Positions 5,167 through 8,937 of a stretch of DNA of 8,937 nucleotides are shown here, one piece after another; position 1 is the first letter of the stretch, and each line of letters begins with the position of its first letter. A program made the translations under genes and the position numbers. The notes under the pieces are model-generated. The model saw nothing but the letters and a program-made list of their open reading frames with translations, had not been told where the DNA came from and did no database searches. The DNA is from Verrucomicrobiota bacterium (GTDB lineage: Bacteria > Verrucomicrobiota > Verrucomicrobiia > Limisphaerales > AV2). The stretch lies in NCBI GenBank assembly GCA_003219345.1, contig QHOP01000339.1:1-8937 (forward strand), given 5' to 3'.

Positions 5167-6210
5167 ATGAAAACGAAAGGAACCAAGAAAGCGGCGGATA
5201 AATCCGACAGTCTTTGGCAGAAAACAAAGTATTCAAACCTGGTTCGCAACACTTCATCGGGAAAATATTCTGCGCGTTTCAGGCATAACGGCAAGCTCAT
5301 TTGGCGGGCCTTGGACTCGGACATTTTGAGCGTCGCGGCACAGCGATTGCCGGACAAAATCAAGGAAGTTAAAGACGAACAAGCGTTGCTCGCGTCTGGC
5401 AGCGATCCTCGAATCACCTTTGAAGCGGCCGCCAAGATTTATCTTGAACGCGTCGAGGCCTCTCCGGATTTCAAACCGAAGACAAAAGCATACCACAAGG
5501 AACGCTTGGATACATTTTGGAAGTCTTGGCCGGCGATTAAGACGAAGGCGATCAAGGACATCACGAAGGCCGAGTGCATTGAATGGCGGAATCGATTTGC
5601 TGCGAAGTACAGCCCGACGAATTTCAACCATACGTTGGGCATTGTTCGGCAAATTTTCGAGATCGGAATTGAGGCGGGCGCAAGGCGAGATAATCCGGCC
5701 AAGGCAAAGGAGATGAGGCGGCTTTCGGAAGCTCCGAAGCCACTGCGTTTGCCGGAGCCCGAACAGTTTGAGAAGTTCATCAAAGAGATTGAGACAGGCG
5801 GCAGTGGTTTTTCCAAACCTTGTGCGGAATTGGTTCAGTTTCTCGCATTCGGCGGGTTCCGAATCGCCGAGGCGAAACACATTACGTGGGCAGACTGCGA
5901 TTTCACAAGGGGGAAGATCGTCGTTCGTGGAGAACCCGAAACCGGTCTCAAAGGCCGACGCGCTGGCGAGAGTCGTGAACTCCCGATGATCCCAGACATG
6001 CGGGAGTTGCTTGAAAAGATGAGGGCGGCACGACCGCACGAGACAGCCACGGCTTGTGTTATGCGAGTTCACGAATGCCAGCGAGCAATGGACCGTGCTG
6101 CAACGAAAGCTGGAATCCGTCGGTTGGCGATGAAAGTTTACGGGCATTTGCGCGATCAGCACTCCACGGCAATGGCGCAGCGGGTGACGTTCTCGAAACC
6201 GACCGTGTAA
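5167..6210 (+). pseudogene. Tyrosine recombinase/integrase lacking the HxxR and H/W boxes
   Basis: Tyrosine recombinases cut and rejoin DNA through a Tyr nucleophile supported by an Arg-Lys-His-Arg-His/Trp set. This 347-residue frame has an N-terminal SAM-like core-binding domain (about residues 65-170: 'TFEAAAKIYLERVEA', 'NFNHTLGIVRQIFEIGIEAG') and a catalytic domain with the first Arg at 232 ('FGGFRIAEAKHITW'), a candidate Lys at 262 ('GLKGRRAGESRELPM') and the nucleophile Tyr325 ('MKVYGHLRDQHS'). Between 'AGIRR' (to residue 319, base 6123) and 'LAMKVYG' relatives have about 35 residues with 'HDLRHLFAT' and 'WLGH'; these are missing, apparently by an in-frame deletion of about 105 nt. The usual length would be about 380. 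The frame is otherwise intact. It lies divergent from tRNA-Arg, as in integrated elements. The protein should bind DNA but not recombine. ATG 5167 is the only plausible start. Confidence 0.88.
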
Positions 6211-6416
6211 GTCAATCGTCTCAATGCCTATCAAATGCCAAGGCGCGACAAAGACGGGGATGCAGCAGCATTGCGACGGCGCCCGGTGGGGCTCAGAGTG
6301 CCTACCGACCAGATCCGCCTCGCCCGACAGCCATGCAGCGACAAGGGGTTCGGACGGTGAGATACGTGAGATTCTGCAGGCTTGTTGCGGGAATCGAGAC
6401 GGGCTATTCTGGGAGC
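6211..6416 (+). other. Gap between integrase and vapB-like gene, no gene seen
   Basis: No supported gene, tRNA, or clear terminator is visible here. A short open frame starting with ATG near 6236 ('MPRRDKDGDAAALRRRPVG') has no recognisable pattern. A weak GGGAG lies 1 nt before the next start codon. I found no copy of the tRNA end that would mark an attachment site. Confidence 0.4.
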
Positions 6417-6687
6417 ATGAAAACATTGACCGTGGAAGAGGCCAGTCAAGGTCTGAGCGACTGGTTGCGGCGGGCGGCCAGCGGAGAGCAAATCGCTTAT
6501 CCACGAGGGCGATTGCACCGTGCTGTTGCAGCCGCTCCCGGCGTCGTCAGCGTCTGAACGGATGACGGCGCGCGCGGCGCTCCGCCGGCTGCAATCCCAG
6601 GCGCGGCTCACTGCCGCCCAGGCCGAAGACTACCTTCGCGAAGTGCGCGCCGAGCGGGTGACGGTCCGCAGACGCAACGGTCAATGA
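6417..6687 (+). pseudogene. Phd/VapB-type antitoxin, frameshifted
   Basis: ATG at 6417 opens 'MKTLTVEEASQGLSDWLRR' and 'AASGEQIA', the typical N-terminus of Phd/YefM-like antitoxins, which bind DNA as repressors and neutralise a partner toxin. After Ala27 (6495-6497) one extra T in 'gcttatcc' shifts the frame. Removing it gives 'IHEGDCTVLLQPLP', 'ALRRLQSQARLTAAQAEDYL' and 'REVRAERVTVRRRNGQ', ending TGA at 6685-6687, which is the normal C-terminal toxin-binding region. The repaired length would be 89 residues. As it stands the frame ends at 6555 after a foreign tail. The repaired stop overlaps the vapC-like start by 4 nt (ATGA), the usual antitoxin-toxin coupling. The 1-nt lesion is the only defect seen. 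Confidence 0.82.
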
Positions 6688-6790
6688 TTCATCTGGACAC
6701 GAATTACCTCATCGGTCTGGCGGTGGCCGGATCGCCGCAGGCGCAGCGCGTTGACCAATGGGCTCGCGGCGGGAGAATCGCGGGCTTCAA
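6684..6790 (+). pseudogene. VapC-type PIN toxin, truncated remnant
   Basis: ATG at 6684 overlaps the antitoxin stop. The product begins 'MIHLDTNYLIGLAVAGSPQA' and 'QRVDQW', the start of a PIN-domain ribonuclease: Asp5 in 'HLDTNYLI' is the first metal-binding acidic residue. VapC toxins cut tRNA or rRNA. After Trp26 (6759-6761) a one-base shift is needed to continue with 'LAAGES', as in intact relatives, and about eight residues later similarity stops. The remaining ~90 residues with the other three acidic residues are missing. The gene is therefore dead by both frameshift and loss of its 3' part. The 3' limit given is approximate. Confidence 0.75.
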
Positions 6791-6888
6791 ACGCCCTGGC
6801 CACCGCTCATCCAGATGGATGCACCGTGATCGTCGAAAGCGAAGAAACTTTTCAACCCGTAACGCTCATGGGCCGAGTGAATCAATGA
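6762..6888 (+). other. Coding-like stretch joined to the vapC remnant
   Basis: In the frame one base off vapC the sequence reads 'LAAGESRASNALATAHPDG', 'CTVIVESEETFQPVTLMG' and 'RVNQ' to TGA at 6886-6888. The first part may still be vapC, but the second part ('DGCTVIVESEETF') does not fit a PIN domain and looks like the C-terminus of another protein, which I do not recognise. It overlaps the 3' end of the opposing FIMAH gene by 23 nt. It may be a deletion junction between vapC and a lost neighbour. Confidence 0.3.
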
Positions 6889-8410
6889 GAAACTCGGCGG
6901 TTGCACTCAGGTTGTCAGCAACCGCAGCGTCGATGTGCTTTCCCCTCTGTGCCTTCACTTCATTCAGAAACGCATTCATGACGCTACGCACTGCGGAGGC
7001 GTCCATGGGAGAAATGTGCTTCTGTGCATTCGCCAGCTTTCGACTAAGCGAATTCGCGACACCTCTATTTCTGATTTTGCCACCTTCGAACAAACCCGTG
7101 ACGTACGCTCGAAAGTACTCAATTGTATGTCCGAACGACAGCTCAGTCGCAACTTCGCCAGCTTGTAAGTCCACCCTCGTAGAATAGAACTCTGAAAACC
7201 CTGCGGCAATAGGTCCAGAAAAGTTTTGCGAACTGGTTGGGTTGAGGAAGTCCACCATGCCCACGGCTAAGGTGTATGTACCAGTAGCTTTTCCAAGAAT
7301 CTCAGTTTCGTACCGTCCTTCTGCGGGAGCAAACACGATGACCAAAGGACCGGTTGAAAAGTAGGCCGAACCGGGAATCTCCTCGGCGATGTCTCCTGTG
7401 CTGGTCATGCCTGTTTGCCGTCCGCCAGGATCTGAAACGAGAAATTCCGTCGCGCCTGGATCCTCAATAACAAGGAAGTGAACGCAAGAAAGCGACTTCA
7501 TCCTTTCGCTTAACCGCAAATGGAGAATCGGTTCGGCAGCACGGACAGTCTGCTCGAATGGTACAGTCAGCGGAGAGAATCCCAACTCACCTGGTGTCAG
7601 CCACTCTGTTAATTCGTCAACGCTGCAAAACGCGTTAATTCCTGGAACGGGGATGGCAGGCACAACATCAAAACCGGGCGTGTGCCAGCGCACCCTGCCG
7701 TCATTGAAAAGTGTCAGTGTTGCTTGCGCTGTGCTGTACCCAATCACCTTGTCCTGAACCTGTCCGCCAGCACCAATTCGTCTAATGCCCATCGTTAAGG
7801 TACCAACGTTTGACTGGGCTTCGCAAAGCGCGGCCGCTTCAGATGGCGACTGAACCGTAAAGTTCAGGCCAAGCGGCGCGAATCGAAGTTTAAGCGGAAT
7901 AACCTTGAGGATGGGAATGTCGAGAACCACCTCAGGCAGCAGAACATTCTGGAACACCGTTCCTGGCTGGCAAAGGTTATGAACTTGGTAAACGGAAACC
8001 GTAGTCTGGATGCTCGGATCATTGTCGCCGGCAATCCAGTCCCAATAATACAATACGATTTGTCCAAACGTGTGATTGATCGTCACTTCTTCTCCCGGGT
8101 TGTGTCCCGTCACAAAGAAAGTTCCACTCGAACAGTCACCGTCCCATACAGCGCAACCTGCTCCTGAGACCACGACCAACTTATACTGGCCCGGGGCGGT
8201 CGTGTTGGGGACGAAAATAGGGCCTGGCGGTATGGTGTTGCCAAAGCAAGGATTCGCCTTTGTGTAATCCGGGTTGCTTTGATCCACTGCTTGGCCCGCA
8301 GCGTTGTATCGGTAGTTGACCGTGAACGTTCCGATAAGCGTGTCCTGTGCCTTTGCGAACTCGACGTGAAGCGTCGCGAGCACCAGAAAACTGAGTGTGA
8401 GCTTTTTCAT
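6866..8410 (-). CDS. Secreted protein with C-terminal FIMAH-like domain (514 aa)
   Basis: ATG at 8410 begins 'MKKLTLSFLVLATLHVEFAKA-QD', a clear Sec signal peptide with likely cleavage after AKA (residue 22). Residues 23 to about 430 are beta-rich with scattered cysteines, 'YYWDWIAGDNDPSIQTTVSV', 'GPLVIVFAPAEGRYETEILG' and 'GTYTLAVGMVDF'; I recognise no catalytic motif there, and it looks like extracellular beta-sandwich material. Residues 431-514 ('YVTGLFEGGKIRNRGVANSL', 'RKLANAQKH', 'AVRSVMNAFLNEVKAQRGK', 'LSATAEFLIDSL') form a helical module matching the FIMAH pattern found at the C-terminus of many exported bacterial proteins. It probably acts outside the cytoplasm; function unknown. The gene is convergent with the vapC remnant. 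A purine-rich GAGGAA lies upstream of the start. Confidence 0.8.
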   Translation of the reverse strand: MKKLTLSFLVLATLHVEFAKAQDTLIGTFTVNYRYNAAGQAVDQSNPDYTKANPCFGNTIPPGPIFVPNTTAPGQYKLVVVSGAGCAVWDGDCSSGTFFVTGHNPGEEVTINHTFGQIVLYYWDWIAGDNDPSIQTTVSVYQVHNLCQPGTVFQNVLLPEVVLDIPILKVIPLKLRFAPLGLNFTVQSPSEAAALCEAQSNVGTLTMGIRRIGAGGQVQDKVIGYSTAQATLTLFNDGRVRWHTPGFDVVPAIPVPGINAFCSVDELTEWLTPGELGFSPLTVPFEQTVRAAEPILHLRLSERMKSLSCVHFLVIEDPGATEFLVSDPGGRQTGMTSTGDIAEEIPGSAYFSTGPLVIVFAPAEGRYETEILGKATGTYTLAVGMVDFLNPTSSQNFSGPIAAGFSEFYSTRVDLQAGEVATELSFGHTIEYFRAYVTGLFEGGKIRNRGVANSLSRKLANAQKHISPMDASAVRSVMNAFLNEVKAQRGKHIDAAVADNLSATAEFLIDSLGP

Positions 8411-8416
8411 AGTAGT

Positions 8417-8423
8417 TTCCTCT
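8417..8423 (-). promoter_or_regulatory. Ribosome binding site of the FIMAH gene
   Basis: On the minus strand AGAGGAA ends 6 nt before the ATG at 8410. It is one of only two convincing Shine-Dalgarno sequences in the window and supports the chosen start together with the signal peptide that begins there. No convincing -35/-10 pair was found further upstream. Confidence 0.6.
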
Positions 8424-8598
8424 TTGCCTGTTCGTTTCGTTTACAGTATTGTTTCTGTGTGAACGTTGGCATTGGATACGGTGCGGCCTCTGTTTCAGCA
8501 AGGCTCGATTTACGAGATTTGGGTTCGTTTACGTCTTCGAAAGCTTTAGGGAAACGCCACACGAAGCAAAGCCTCGTGTTTGGCCGCGACGCTTTTCA
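8424..8598. other. Divergent intergenic region with one hairpin
   Basis: This separates the FIMAH gene (minus) from the xre remnant (plus) and should hold both promoters, but I cannot assign them. A hairpin CACGAAGC-aaa-GCCTCGTG (8560-8578) has an 8-bp stem with one mismatch. No gene is supported. Confidence 0.4.
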
Positions 8599-8611
8599 AG
8601 AGGAGTCGGAA

Positions 8612-8848
8612 ATGCCATCGCGCAAACCTGAGTCCTCCCGGCATCGAACGCGGCATGGCAAAACGTGGCTGCATTGCGGACGCGTCGGGATTTGACTCAG
8701 GTTGGCCGAAAAAGTCGGTGTTAGCGCGCGCAGCGTTCAAAACGTCGAAGCTGGCGAATACTTTCCAAGTCTGCCAATGGTTCGTTTGCGCGCCACGCTT
8801 CGTTGCGAATGGGACGAACTTTTCGCAGGCTGTGGATGCGCCGCCTGA
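8612..8848 (+). pseudogene. Xre-family helix-turn-helix regulator, frameshifted
   Basis: A good Shine-Dalgarno (AGAGGAG, 8599-8605) lies 6 nt before ATG 8612. The product starts 'MPSRKPESSRHRTRHGKTWL', shifts by one base at about 8671 to give 'ALRTRRDLTQ', and shifts again at 8700-8702 to give 'LAEKVGVSARSVQNVEAGE', 'YFPSLPMVRLRATLRCEWDE' and 'LFAGCGCAA', ending TGA at 8846-8848. The joined 'LTQ--LAEKVGVS--SVQN-E-GE' is the HTH_3 (Xre/Cro) DNA-binding motif. The two lesions (about -1 and -5 nt) together restore the reading frame, but the intervening frame has TGA at 8693-8695, so the unrepaired product is only 27 residues. Xre proteins of this size are often antitoxins or phage-type repressors. 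Confidence 0.78.
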
Positions 8849-8937
8849 GAATCACAACGAGATTGGCCGAGCCTTGAAACAGTTTGACCGAGTTGACCTG
8901 CGACGAGGAGTTCCCGACGAAGGCCCGAAGCGAAGAC
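8832..8937 (+). CDS. Open frame running off the window end
   Basis: From GTG 8832 the frame reads 'VDAPPENHNEIGRALKQFDR' and 'VDLRRGVPDEGPKRR' to the last base without a stop. It overlaps the end of the xre remnant in another frame. It may be the start of a downstream gene or a further frameshifted continuation of the regulator. I recognise no family and the start is uncertain. Confidence 0.25.
   Translation, partial: MDAPPENHNEIGRALKQFDRVDLRRGVPDEGPKRR

Noticed and set aside
5254..6504. Minus-strand 416-codon frame opposite the integrase
   Set aside because: It is antisense to a recognisable recombinase; the product is Arg/Cys/Ser-rich and without domains.

Overview
The window looks like a piece of a moderately GC-rich bacterial chromosome, most likely Verrucomicrobiota (Pedosphaera/Limisphaerales-like) or a related PVC lineage. 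I infer this from the style of the proteins (a tyrosine recombinase ending in a 'MKVYGHLRDQHS'-type tail, VapB/VapC and HicB of the kind common in that phylum, a small orphan family beginning 'MIIEQI'), from intergenic hairpin repeats, and from the near absence of strong Shine-Dalgarno sequences. No ribosomal or other phylogenetic marker is present, so this is an inference.

Layout. 1-729 (+) is the C-terminal part of a PQQ-type beta-propeller protein. 730-1116 is non-coding and holds two pairs of facing short hairpins, one pair with compensatory stem changes. 1117-1493 (-) is decayed coding sequence: an unrecognised remnant and a hicB antitoxin pseudogene. 1510-1719 (-) is a small intact hypothetical gene. 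1756-3377 (-) is ilvD (dihydroxy-acid dehydratase), complete at both ends but broken by an internal deletion of about 76 nt. 3455-3523 (-) is a possible 22-residue ORF, and 3575-4462 (-) is a divergent dihydropteroate-synthase-like protein. 4495-4964 is a non-coding, MITE-like block with imperfect terminal inverted repeats, nested palindromes and an apparent 10-bp micro-inversion. A tRNA-Arg(TCT) gene (5012-5085, -) follows, next to a divergent tyrosine integrase (5167-6210, +) that has lost its HxxR and H/W catalytic boxes in frame but kept its own good sigma70-type promoter. Downstream lie a frameshifted Phd/VapB antitoxin overlapping a truncated VapC (PIN) toxin, a 514-residue secreted protein with a C-terminal FIMAH-like domain (6866-8410, -), and a frameshifted Xre-type HTH regulator running towards the window end.

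How it fits together. This is an accessory zone next to a tRNA: integrase, three toxin/antitoxin or regulator loci, repeats, and at least six damaged genes (hicB, ilvD, integrase, vapB-like, vapC-like, xre-like). Long frames of more than 240 residues (propeller, DHPS-like, FIMAH protein) are intact between them, which argues against plain sequencing error and for real decay, although the large deletions deserve a read-level check. I see no intact new defence or biosynthetic system. The most interesting signals are the covarying hairpin pair, the inverted-repeat block with a flipped core, the deletions in ilvD and the integrase, and the almost leaderless integrase promoter.
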